Both the position numbers and the translations under genes were made by a program. A stretch of 64,000 nucleotides of DNA, from the NCBI GenBank assembly GCA_902729315.2, contig LR746270.1:3172001-3236000 (forward strand), in the 5' to 3' direction. The stretch is from Spirodela intermedia (Eukaryota; Streptophyta; Magnoliopsida; Alismatales; Araceae). The notes beneath the pieces were generated by a model. The model searched no databases and was not told where the DNA came from. It was given only the letters and a program-made list of their open reading frames with translations. Positions 51,446 through 63,062 of the stretch are shown piece after piece. Each line of letters opens with the position of its first letter. Position 1 is the stretch's first letter.

Positions 51446-53470
51446 TCTAGTAAATTCAAGACCTGGTTTCCATTCTTACTCTATTTCTAATGTCATGTCT
51501 TGTTGTGACTTCAAGGCTTGATTTTATGTTATTCTTAAGCTTTAGCTACATCATGCCATGTCAACAATTAAGGTTGCATAAGGGGGATATAGTAAGGTAA
51601 GAAATGTAGAGGGTTATGCCACAAACAATGTGGTGCCACGTCACACCAACCATGAGCTACCACATCAACACAATAGTAGCTTAAGAGATTATGCCACATC
51701 AGCAGATAACCCAAATGGGGAGAGTAGGGACTATTTGGTGGCCTACGAAGGTTATCCCTCATCAGCACAAAGGCAGTGTAATAGAAACCAACGGAGACAA
51801 GGGGAGGGACTTATGCCAGCTATGTAGGACAATGAACTGCCACATGCCAGCCACGTCAATAGGCTGTAGAGTGACGTGGAGTGACCTTCTACATTACTAA
51901 CAAGCTCGCCCTCCAACTTTCTGGCCACAACAACCATCTGGCATAATTCAAAGGTCTCAAGCATCCTAAGCACCATAAAAAAAAAAAAAAATCAAAGGCC
52001 AAACGTGAGTGGAGAAATTAATAAATATCCTCATGGAACTACAAAAATTATGCAAGAACCTTCTACACTCTACAACACAATAGATGTGCTTCCTTCTGAC
52101 CCTACTTCAGGTAAATAGTCAACCCGTGTAAGGATGGTCAAACAAATAGGGATATGTAAACAGAAACTGAACAAGAGAAATGAGAAAACACGGCTGAACC
52201 ATCAATCCCTTTGACCAAACATCAAATCCCAAGGCAGAATGATGAGACAGATATGTAAGACGATAAAGAAAAGTGACCATCTCTTCTGAAGGCTATGGAC
52301 TCTCTCATCCATAGAGAGACCCCAATTCATGAGATGAGCATCGCTTGAAGATCCACACCAACTGATGAGGCCCACCTTTCACGAAGAGCCCTTGACGAGG
52401 CTCTAAGTTTTTCTTCCACCTCTGTAAATCCAGTTTAAGCACGTTAATTCCCCATCCTTCCTGCTGAGCAACATGGGAAAAAAATGGAAACCTTGATTTT
52501 CAAGAACTTGCTTGCAGTAATTTTCATTTCTTGATTAGAATGGATGCAAACTGTGATCTGTGATTTGTTATCCCCCAGTAGATGATGACTCCGGGAACTC
52601 CATGGAATGGGTCACCTTGTGGCAAATCAACAAATACCATGTGATGGCGATACAATTGACTATTTGTATGTCGACACTTCAACTATAAGAAAAAAACCCT
52701 CGAAATTTTCATCAGGTTACATCCATTCTCTACCTTCTAAGGCAACACCACGGATCAGGTGCAACAACAGTGCAGACTTGAACAAACTTCATACCACAGA
52801 AGAATTAGGAGCAACTGACACCTACTGTAAACGCCAGACGAATACAACCAAAGTATCAAGCATTCAACTGACCATCATGAACACATAAAAAACGAATGCA
52901 AAAGAAAGAACGCGCAACCAAGGGAAAAGCTCATTGCAGACATACACTGATACCTGTCAGAGTAATGAATAAAGACAGCATAAATGTCATCATGTTCAAT
53001 TGATCTTGCTACGGTTCAAAGAACATTTAAGAATGCTGATCAAGAGCATCCAAGAAATAAAATGTCAAAGCACACAAAAACGTGAGAATTTGGTACAGTG
53101 AGAATGTAGCATATTGTAAGGACACCAAAAGCAACTGTTTGTTACAACAATAATTTCCCAGAAATAACAAAGATGGGCGCTGATCAAGTTTGAGTACAAT
53201 TTCTTTTTATCGGAGATAAAAAGATACAAACAAGCAACATGGAAATGGCTACAGAGTCACTGATCAAAAGCCAAACGAGAAATGTCTCTCCACCATATTT
53301 GACAAGGTTATTAATCTAAGGAAAGTTAGCATCTTCGTTCACAGGACTGAGACAGAGAGCCCGATTGAGAGTTCACAAAGAGAACATACAGTGAGGCCAA
53401 AACAACTCACCTGAATCCTAATTCCTCTTCCTACACGTTACAACATAACAGTAATGAGAAATTTCAAAGT
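51446..53470. other. Intergenic spacer, no gene seen
   Basis: Includes a stretch (51550-51870) with repeated TGCCACATC/CCACGTCA-like words. The rest is AT-rich, with the 3' UTR of the LWD-like gene at its right end. Short open frames look like chance. Confidence 0.5.
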
Positions 53471-54643
53471 TTAAACCCTGAGAATCTGCAGCTTGGAGGA
53501 GAAGGCTATGGCCACCCAGTCGGGTTGGGTCGAAGACCACTGCAGCTGCTCGATCTCTGCCCCTGCCGTGTATGCCAAGATCGGGTCCAATCCACCATCT
53601 GCCATACCGGCCCCCTGTTGCACGCCATTGCCGCCCATCGAAGACAGGTCCCAGATGAGCGCCTGTGAGTCGTCCCCAGCCGTGCAAATGTGGCATGAAC
53701 TGTGCGGGGCCCACGCAATGGCATTGACACTTGCTTGGTGACGGTGAAGCTCCACCACAGGCTGTGTAGGATAGCGTATGTCGAGCACTACCACCTTGGG
53801 ACTGTCCATGATTATGGTAGCCATGTAACGGGGATCCTGCTTATTCCAACCCAGGCGCACCAGAGGCGTGTCTGCGGGATCAGAGCTCTCGTAGATGATG
53901 GTGGAGTGCTCCTTGTCCCGGAGATCGAAAACACGGACTGACCCATCCGCGGAGACCGAGGCAAAAACGCCGACGCCTCCCCACGCAATATCATACACCT
54001 CCTTGTCGTGGGCAATAAGCTGCGTATCAACGGCCTCCCGCTCAATGTCCCATATAGTGCATGTAGTGTCGATGCTTGCGGTGCCGATCCGACGAGGCTC
54101 CGCCTCATTCCAGTCGAACGAGGTGAGCGGCCCGCAATACTCGGAGTTCTTGTTCCCATTGAGGATGGACTTGAGCTCCACACGGCCGCCGCTCTTTCCC
54201 GATGCCCTATTGCCGTTGACACTCCCCTTGCCATCGTCGCCGGCGGCGGCGCCGTCCGGCCCCTCGCCGCCGGTGCTGTCTTGGCCGTCCTCGTCGGAGA
54301 TTCGCCATATACGGAGGAAGTCGGCGGAGGTAGCGAGGAGATCGGGACGGAGGCAGTCGCGATCGGGGATGAACATGATCTTCGTGGGGGGATACGGATG
54401 ATCGAAGCTCAAGGCCGGGTCGGATCGGATCTCCCCTGTGGAATCATCCAACTGGACGATCTCCACCCTGTTAGGATACTGCTCCAGCAGGCTGGCGATG
54501 GCTAGACGGTAGCGCTTGTCCCGCCGGACGCTCCAGTTCATGGCGTAAATGTGCCATGGCGCCTCGTACGTGTAGATCTCCGACCGCTTCTGCTGCTCCT
54601 CCTGCGATCCGTCCGTGTCCACCGCCCGATCTCCTCCCCCCAT
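53471..54643 (-). CDS. LWD1: LWD1/LWD2-type WD40 protein (AN11 family)
   Basis: A single exon of 390 residues. It opens with the family block [15 protein letters not shown], then [21 protein letters not shown] and [13 protein letters not shown]. Several WD-type repeats follow, recognisable by [44 protein letters not shown] and [14 protein letters not shown], and the end is SSKLQILRV. The N-terminus and tail match LIGHT-REGULATED WD proteins better than TTG1. LWD proteins are clock co-activators that work with TCP factors at the CCA1 promoter. A Gly/Asp/Asn-rich loop of about 35 residues (around residues 120-155) interrupts the second blade region. LWD1 versus LWD2 cannot be decided, so the symbol stands for the family. 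Confidence 0.9.
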   Translation of the reverse strand: MGGGDRAVDTDGSQEEQQKRSEIYTYEAPWHIYAMNWSVRRDKRYRLAIASLLEQYPNRVEIVQLDDSTGEIRSDPALSFDHPYPPTKIMFIPDRDCLRPDLLATSADFLRIWRISDEDGQDSTGGEGPDGAAAGDDGKGSVNGNRASGKSGGRVELKSILNGNKNSEYCGPLTSFDWNEAEPRRIGTASIDTTCTIWDIEREAVDTQLIAHDKEVYDIAWGGVGVFASVSADGSVRVFDLRDKEHSTIIYESSDPADTPLVRLGWNKQDPRYMATIIMDSPKVVVLDIRYPTQPVVELHRHQASVNAIAWAPHSSCHICTAGDDSQALIWDLSSMGGNGVQQGAGMADGGLDPILAYTAGAEIEQLQWSSTQPDWVAIAFSSKLQILRV

Positions 54644-57180
54644 CGCTCCTGCTCTCTGGTGCTCGCAGTGAGCGCCGCCGTGGCGGTGGCGGCGGTGGCG
54701 GCGGCAGCGACAGCGGCTGTGGATAAGGGAATTGGGGAAAAACGATGACGAGGATGACAGGGTTCCAGTTTCATATTATCAGTATGTCTCAAATAAATTA
54801 TCAGTAAATTTCATATTTTTTTATACTCCTTGACATTTTATATTAGTTCCAATACCCTCATAATAATTGCTATGTAAACCACCCCCAATTTAACAAGTAA
54901 TTGTGGAGCGAATTAAACCGTAATTTTCCTCAATTGGAAATCGCACACTTCGTTAACATGCATCATACTCTAAAACCACTTGTTAGCCATAATTAATGTT
55001 CTGTAACCCTGGTATAATTTTAAGATTATAAATACCCATATGCCCATGAATGTTGGTATATAAATTTTAATTTTTAAAATAGCCTCAATGATTATTTGAG
55101 CACATGAAAAATCCAAATAAGTAGACCTCTTGAAAAGGAAAAGAAAATTGAAGGGTCTAGAAGCACATACTAGAGTCTAGAAGATCCAAACATACCAAGA
55201 TGAAAGAAAAATAAATTATCATTTATTTATTTTAATGTCTGAATATATTGTGGGGTGAATGGAATTAACGTGGAGAAAAAAATCAAGGAAAAAGGAAAGC
55301 CCAAATCCCTTCTTTTATGAATTTTTTAAATACCTATTTTATAATAATATTCGTCCATTTACCATTTTCTTATTACCTTGCTCTATCTTTTAAGATATTT
55401 ATTTATAATTTTATATCTAAAATTGAGGAAAGTATTCACTTATTTTTCATTTTTTAGATTCCCCCTCAAAAAGAAAAAACTTTCCCAACCTCCATGTGGA
55501 CACGAAACAAATCCCATGAAACCAATTGTGCATGAAACTACCCTTATTGTGATGACATCAATGGCCAAGGCTTTAGGACGAAAGAATGTCACTTGGCTCT
55601 CTCTAGAGCCAATCATATTGCTCATGGGGAGGACAAACTTTCTTCTACAATTTACTATATTAAGTGCTATTTTGACTCACCATTTTAGGACCATGTTGAA
55701 ATTATTCAATCTCTACTATTTTTGGTTTCATCTCCTATATATTAGGATAATCATGTCAATCTCATGTCCTAACTCCACATCATGATTGGATATTATTATG
55801 ACTAATTAAAGTATATGATGGCATCCTAGATAACCCATATTTGCTGCATGAAATGCCAATTGATGGATTTGACAAGCATTTATCTTTTATGCTAATTTCC
55901 TAGCGCATCTTTGACTTTTGTGCTTGGGGCCCACTTTTTATGTTTGAACCCTGAATAATTTATTTTTTAACAAGATATTTTATCCATATATTTTTTTCCT
56001 TAATTTTTAGGGTATTCATTGTTTAGTGAGACTTGAAAAATCACTCACTAAGAATATTAATTAATTATGAGTGATTTTTATTTTTGAGAATCGATTCCAC
56101 CATATTATTCACTATTACGAGTAATTTTTCACGTGGAAGCCACTAAATTTTTATTTATTTATATTAATTTATAACTTTCTATATATGATTATGTTAATAT
56201 TAAAGAAAAAAGTTGGGAATAAAGAGTATTGATTAAAATGGTATTATGTGAATTTAGAAGCGCTTTCCGTCGGCGGGCCCCTGGCGGAGTCCTGACCGAT
56301 AGCTTTGTCGGATCTGAATCCGAATCCGGAAGATTGACGGGTGTTTCTGGTTTTATGTGTATCTTAAGGATCCGAAAAACTATCCTTTAAACCCTGCGGG
56401 AGATAGGACGATGACTGTCAGTCGCCGGCGAGCATCCTGTGCCGGTCTGATAGGACTCTATACTTCTTCAGATCTTCCTCTGCTCATGCTCCCATTCTTC
56501 TTCTTCTCATCCGATGTAGACATGATGGGAATGGTAGGCGGCGGAACTCTGCGGCAACCTCGTCGAGGGTTCTTCTTCTGGCATATGCCTTCACAGATGT
56601 TCCTAGCTTGCACGCCTTTGAAACTATCCGTTTCGGCGTGATATTGCGGCCGTCTTCTGAAGTCAGAGAGAAACTCTGAGAAAAGGTCAGCATCGACGGG
56701 CTTCCGTGACTCACTGATTTCTTATCCATTGGTAATCTCTATTTTGATTCATATTTACTCAAATTTACCAGTTGTTACCACACTCGTTACCGACGTTCCT
56801 TTGGTCCTCTGGTTGGAAGATTTTCATTCAAAATAATTGATGGGAGTTGTGTTTATAACAGCAACGATGACGAGTGATACTAATTGATGCGTCTAAAAAT
56901 AGAAAACGCTTGTTATTTTTTCGAATGTCTTGGAAATGTATCACCTATGATTGCACATCTCTTTGGTATGCTGGCAGTTGTATTGAACGCCTAGAAGTGT
57001 GGTAAGAGTCCGGTTGAAGAGCCTCTAGTTCTGTAATCAGTTGTTGAATGTATGAAGAGAAGAGGAAATGACCAAGTGTTGATCCTATAGCAATTCATTC
57101 ATATTCTCTTCTTCTGTCGGTAAGTTAATATATTTTTTTTAAAGGGATAATGAATGTATTGAATGCATCTTTCTTTGCAG
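54644..57180. other. Divergent spacer between LWD-like and coiled-coil genes
   Basis: The left end is a GCC/GGC-repeat-rich leader of the LWD-like gene (54660-54720). The middle is AT-rich and includes an 11-bp inverted repeat (AAAAATCACTC with GAGTGATTTTT, 56037-56079). After 56250 the DNA is GC-richer and probably contains the promoter and non-coding first exon of the gene that starts at 57181. Confidence 0.5.
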
Positions 57181-60100
57181 ATGCCGAATGGTCTTGTGAG
57201 TGCGAATGGATATTCAGGTGACGAAGAGGAGCTCCTACAATTAGAGAAAATATGTAGGGAGGTACTGTCTCAGACGTGTTCCATTAAAATTGATAGAATT
57301 ACCGTTTACTTTCTTGTAAATATGTACTTGAATTGTTTTACTGATACAATAGAAGCAAATGTACCATTCTGTGTTTGCCTTTCTATGACCTGGCCTGAAG
57401 CCTAAGAATATAATATCGTAGGCATCTACTTAGGTTATCTTGGTTGATCATTGTCTAAACACATCTGAAGAAATGATGAAAGATTAGGCCGAATTATTTC
57501 CCCAACTGTGTTCATATTAGATGATGCAGCAATGAAATCATGAAAGATCGTCTTTAATGATAGATTTTTCTTGATACCCCGATTTAAGGCACACGAGTAT
57601 TGGGAGGAAAAAAATGTTTCCTACTGTTATGAGTTTGAAGATGTGAAGACAAAGGAATAAATTGGATGGTTAAGATGGTCCACTTGTGATCGACTTTATG
57701 TTTAGTCTGTTTCCCAGTTTCACCTCAGAGAAAGATATTATTTTTGGATATAAGAGCTAAACCGCTAATTTTCCATTATGTGATATAGCTGAGAAAAGAA
57801 AAAGAGATGCTGCAAGAATTGCTTTTGCACGAACGGTCCATAAATGCAGAATTGATCAAGGTAATTTGCTTCTCAAATTTATGCTTTTTCCCATTCAGTT
57901 CACTGTGAAAATGATATTTTTTAATTATTTATTTCTGCATAAGACGGAAAATATTGTATCTGGTGATATATATTTTTTTGAGATGTTGAGTGACTTGAAC
58001 TTACACCATAACACGGAACATGTATTGTAATCTCGGTCCGAGAATTGATATCTGCAAAAGATTGAGGAAGTAGGAGCAACCATGGACAGACCAACAGAAA
58101 CAGATGAGAAAACACTGAGTATAGATGCTGACTAATATTTCCTGTACGCTTAAAATACAGGAATATGGACAATATGTCACCAGACCTAGTCTCTATTCAT
58201 CATGGAATCTGAAGGTTATTACCACTTATGTAGAGGATGATATAGATCCTTGTTTTATTGTGAATATTTAATAAACCGTGAAACGTTTTGTTTAGAGACC
58301 CAAAAAATGACTCTGTTGCCAGTGGCATACTGATACAGTCGTTCGACCATCAGGACGTGTTTTCTTATGGATTTGACAGCGCCCTTTCGGTACGTTTTCA
58401 TTACTATCCACTATTGGAATGGAAAGTTTAGTGGATCCCAGAGGTTTGTGTTGATCCGTGACTCAGGTTTATTGAATTGCAATAACATGACGGTTTATCT
58501 GGTATAAGGCTAGGAATTAATTCCTCAAAGGGCATGCGTTGCCTTCGGTCATGTTTGCTGGAACATTATTTTGCTGAACAATTGTACTAGTGTGTTGAAA
58601 GTTTGATGGTGCTGGGTATATTAAGCTCCAGGCCAAATAATTGGTGGAAATGATTGAATGGTTGTATGAATCTGTATTCAAAAGGACGAAATAGCCATAC
58701 CTGGGTCAAAACTTGTCAAAATATGCCTGGTTTTTTATTTACATTTGACCTGCGTCAGAGAAAAGGGAATTTGTGTACATCAGTGCTTTCCGATTGTGCT
58801 TTGATTAATATTGTTCATTTTAATTGGGTAGCTTTTTCAATATTGAAAAATACTTGAATGTCCTTACATTCTTTTGTTTTTTCTAAACGTTTGTTAGCTG
58901 ATTTGGCATAATACTCACTATTAAACCAATAAACCTAGCGTTTTCTCAATATGTTACGCAGTCTCTTTTGGAACAAGTTTTATTAATCTTAAGATACTTT
59001 GTACCAAACATTAAAGACGATCTGTAAGCATTTAATGAAGCTTCTAGTACTAAATTCAAGCTTTCTTTGATGCAGAGATTCGAATCTGATGCAATTGTAG
59101 TTTCAGAAGCACGTTCCAGGGACAAGAAATATATTGATGAACTTGAAAGGAAACTGAGGAACTGCTCGCAAGAAATAGGTTATGACATTAGCATTAATAT
59201 TTTTTTGAGCAGCTAAATGGCTTTATTGTTTAGGTCACCTTTTGTCAATTTTTGAGCGTTATTATTATCAGTAAGAGATGAATAGTTAAATGCACGTCTA
59301 ACTCAAATTATGATATCAATTTTCTGAATTTACTGTTATTGCAGGTTTTCTGCAAGATCAATTAAATCTAAGAAGTACAGAGGTAACTTACCTGGGCGAA
59401 CAAGTTCACAGCCTTGAACTGAAGGTTGGAGAAGCCAGCAAATTACATGAAGAAATCAGCCTACTGAAGGAAGAAGTAGCTCAATATGACTCCCAACAAA
59501 CATTTTTTATGTTTGAATTAGAGCAAAAAGAAGCCGAGCTGCTGAAGTCAAGACAGCAGATTAGCAATCTGGAGGCTGTTATGTCATCAGATACACTGGA
59601 GTACCAGTGTGAAATAGAGACCATGAAGCTTGAAATTTTATCTTTAGAGCAGAGGTGCTGTATTGCTGAGAAATTATGTGAACAGGCTACTCAAGAGAAA
59701 ACCAGAATGGATGCATTGTTTGAAGAGCATGGAGTTCACGTTGAGGGGACACAGCACACCATTAACTGTTTGGAGAAAGAGAACGAAGAATCGTGTGGGA
59801 AATTAAGGACAATAGAAGGGAAGACAGAAATACCTCTCTGGAAGGCACAGACTCAGCACAATGAGTGGATGAATAACTGTTGGACAACTATGCCAGTTTC
59901 CAGAAGATCTGATAAGGATTTATTATTGAAGCCTACTGACAGTCTTTGTTCGCCAAATGATTCTGGTAGTAATTTGCTCTTCTCTCCACAGCACTGCCGT
60001 CTTGTCTTGCCATCATTTTCACAAGCTGTGTGTTCTCCAATGATTTGTTACAGTAGTCGATACATTCTTCTCTTTTGATCTGTCTGGGTGTGCCTTTGAG

Positions 60101-63062
60101 AATTCTACGGCTACATAGACTCACCTTCCACTGAAGCTGTACATCTTAACTACATGATGTGGAATCTCATTATGGTAAAGATCCGGATCTAGAGAGGGGT
60201 GTATGATATAGGGCATCACTTTCAGAAAAGAGAAGGTACTTTTTTTTTTGACCCAGGTGGCCCAAAAGTGGTGGGCCAGGCATTCTGGAAGCTATAAGGC
60301 CCAAATAAAATCAGACTGGGTCCAGATAAAACGCGTGAATAGTGTATTATAGTTGTTAGTTTAGTAACTATCTTGTTGTCAAGTCGTTTTAAATTTATTT
60401 TCCTAACAGATCCTATTTTATAGGAGAGTTACAACTGATCTGAGCCTATTTAAATGGCTAGCATGTTGTAACTTGAAGGACACCTTGATTACTACGAATT
60501 TTCACTCTCTTTCAGAGAGTACGAGTGCTTGTGGATTCAAGGGAGTTCCTTTGATTCTTGTGGATTCAAGGATCAACCGTTATAGATTCAATGGCGTTTT
60601 CTGATCCTTGGATTCAAGGATTGTCCAAGCTGTCTCTGTGGATTCAAGGATTGGGGAAAATCGGGCCTTGTGGATTCTTCCTCTGCTCAAAATTTTGTGC
60701 CTCGTGGATTCAAGGCTGGATTTTCTATTCTTCCACAACTTCCACTGCATCAATGGAAGAGAGGGGTTAAAAAATGTGATTACTGCTAGATTGGTTCTAC
60801 AGTGTGGTGGACACTTCAGGTGAATATATGGAATGCTGTAAACATTATTCCTTTGGTTCCCATGAGGAATTTGATTTATGATTTGGATGGAGACCTTAAG
60901 ACATAGGATGATTGGAAAAGGCTTAGAAAGAATATAATCATGAATAAGGTCTTTGAAGTCCTGTAAGGGATTGTTTGGTTCAGGCCATGGGTTTGCCTCC
61001 AGTTTAGATAGCATCTGTGAAGCCCACGAGGTATTTTTTATGTTTTCATTAATTAATAATTTTACTCTGATCCATGTTCTATTGGCAAGTGGATAACCAG
61101 TCACATTTCCATCATTATTCTCTAGTGTCCGTTCATTTTATGTTCATTGTCTGTCAAATGATACAACTGTATTACCTCGGAAAGGAATATAATCAGATTA
61201 GATAAACTCGATTCCTACTGCACTGTTCTGATTAATCATAAAAAAGATGATCAATGGTTTGATTTTCTCTACAGTTTACTTACAATTTTTTGAGAAAATA
61301 TGGTTGCTAAAAATCCTAAACGATTAATGGGCCTCTCCTCTCCTATCTCTATTTGTACCCTTCTATCTTTCTCCTGTCCTTAATTTTCTTTTATCAAATG
61401 GATTTGCCAAGCATTACTTACTTGTAACTTTGTTTTTGCAAAACATTCTATACACATAGACCTTGTTTTTGTGTGTGTTATATTTTTTGGCTAGGATCTT
61501 ACGTTTTGAGCGTCAGATTGACACAAACTTGTCCAAGTTATGCTCATGCATGTTGTACGTTTTAAATATATACATTCTATTCCATTGGTTAACGTAATAT
61601 GTGACGTGGCTGACGAGAAACATCTGATGATTTAACCTTTAGTTTCTGTTCTAGTGATACTAAGATTAATGTTCTTGAGTTAAATATGTAAAAATTGGTT
61701 CTTCAGTAACTCTCTCTTTATTCGTTAACAAATCTGCGCTATTTCTGAAGCACTTATGAGGAAGTTTCCAATCCATTTCTTTCGAAACTGGTTCTCCCCA
61801 CAGCTTGGGACAATTGCGTAAAGGATGAGATGGAGAGGATGTCTATTCAAATCAGGGAATCTGATCAGCTAATCGGTCAACTGAAGGTCTGACTATAGAT
61901 CATTCTCTTGCCTCTCATAAATGCCTTGAATGATATTATTATTATTATTATTATTTTTAGAAATATGATCAAATCACTCAATTTTCTAGGATGAGTTGAG
62001 AGAGGTGAAGTTGAGAGCGAAAGAAGAAGCAGAGGACTTAGCACAAGAGATGGCAGAATTGAGATACCAGACCATGGGAATGCTCGAGGAAGAATGCAAG
62101 CGGCGCGCTTGCATCGAAGAAGCATCTATTCGGCGCATCCAAGAGTTAGAGGCGCAGGTGCAGTAGCATATCTCTGATCTGTCAGACATCTCTTTTTTAA
62201 CAATATTATTATTATTATTATTATTATTATTTGAGATGCCCTGCATTATATTTTATTATTATTATTTATTATTATTTGCTATCCACATCACATAAATCAT
62301 GCGATGTAAACATAAAGCTCCACTGTCAGAAAAGATGTATGAATCGCTCTCGGCGTCTATCTACATCAGATAATTATAAGTGGTTTATATATTATGAACT
62401 TAGTAGTCTTTTTATGGAAATTACATCTGGTTTATTTGTGGTTGTGCTGATGATCACTGCTTTGCTGACAAGCCTCCATCTTTGTGCCGGCATAAGGTTT
62501 CAAACGAAAAGAGCCAATCTGTATTGGCTACCAAGAACTCCCATGACGTGGAAGAGCAAGCGGAAGCAAGGTCAACGGAGATCCAACGCTTGCAGGATGC
62601 GTTAAAGGTAGCCCATTTATTTACTGGCCGAGATGATACTTGCGAATAATGAAATCAGAATTATAGGGTTCTGATGAACAACGATTTTCATAAATAAATG
62701 GGGGTTTTATTGCAGTAGGCCAGCCCAGAAGCCCATATTTCTTCGGCCCATTCTTCATGGGCTTGAAGAACAAAACTCTTGAATATAAAGAAAACCATTC
62801 GGCTCTGGGCCTGATTATGTAGTCCTCTCCGGAAAAGTCCAGAGATAAACAGCAGCGAGTAGCCTGGGCTCATATTGTTGGGCCCTTCAGATTTATGGGC
62901 CGGGCCCATCTTCTAATATATCATCTTAAGGTCTTACTACTATATGAAGAATCCCATCTCCAGTTTTTGACCTATGCATGCAAGGAACAACTGCCATTTT
63001 TGGAAATCTTTTTGTAGGCGCTCCTGGTCAACAGAGAGACAGAATCTCTGCTAAACACATAA
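57181..63062 (+). CDS. Coiled-coil protein, plant myosin-heavy-chain-related type
   Basis: Exons read as 57181-57261, 57789-57860, 58161-58214, 58339-58389, 59076-59178, 59345-59965, 61804-61886, 61990-62157, 62497-62607 and 63018-63062, in phase, giving about 462 residues. The ATG follows a splice acceptor directly, so the first exon is non-coding. Heptad-rich helices dominate: EELLQLEKICRE, LRKEKEMLQELLLHERS, YIDELERKLRNC, then long runs in exon 6 and KLRAKEEAEDLAQEMAELRY, EEECKRRACIEEASIRRI. There is no motor or enzymatic domain. From memory the C-terminal blocks resemble a plant myosin-heavy-chain-related protein (near At5g07890); this is a weak identification. Exons three and four are uncertain: a longer fourth exon from 58296 is open but in the wrong phase. 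Confidence 0.7.
57472..57551 (+). repeat. Dispersed copy of the MPP-beta intron repeat
   Basis: About 80 bp in the first coding-gene intron closely match 45138-45220, including TTATTTCCCCAACTGTGTTC and ATATTAGATGATGCAGCAAT. Confidence 0.85.
60330..60752 (+). mobile_element. Candidate solo LTR or TRIM fragment
   Basis: Lies in the 1.8-kb intron of the coiled-coil gene. It has an LTR-like order: CCTAACAGATCC-type U3 sequence, GGAGAGTTACAACTGATCTGAGCC before a TATTTAAATGGC TATA-like box, then TCTCTTTCAGAGAGTACGAG. A U5-like part follows with repeated CTTGTGGATTCAAGG words, ending near CTGCATCA. I could not find convincing target-site duplications, a primer-binding site or internal genes. Confidence 0.4.

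Noticed and set aside
56037-56079. 11-bp inverted repeat as MITE ends
   Set aside because: Ends are only about 20 bp apart, with no target duplication, so it is a small hairpin at most.
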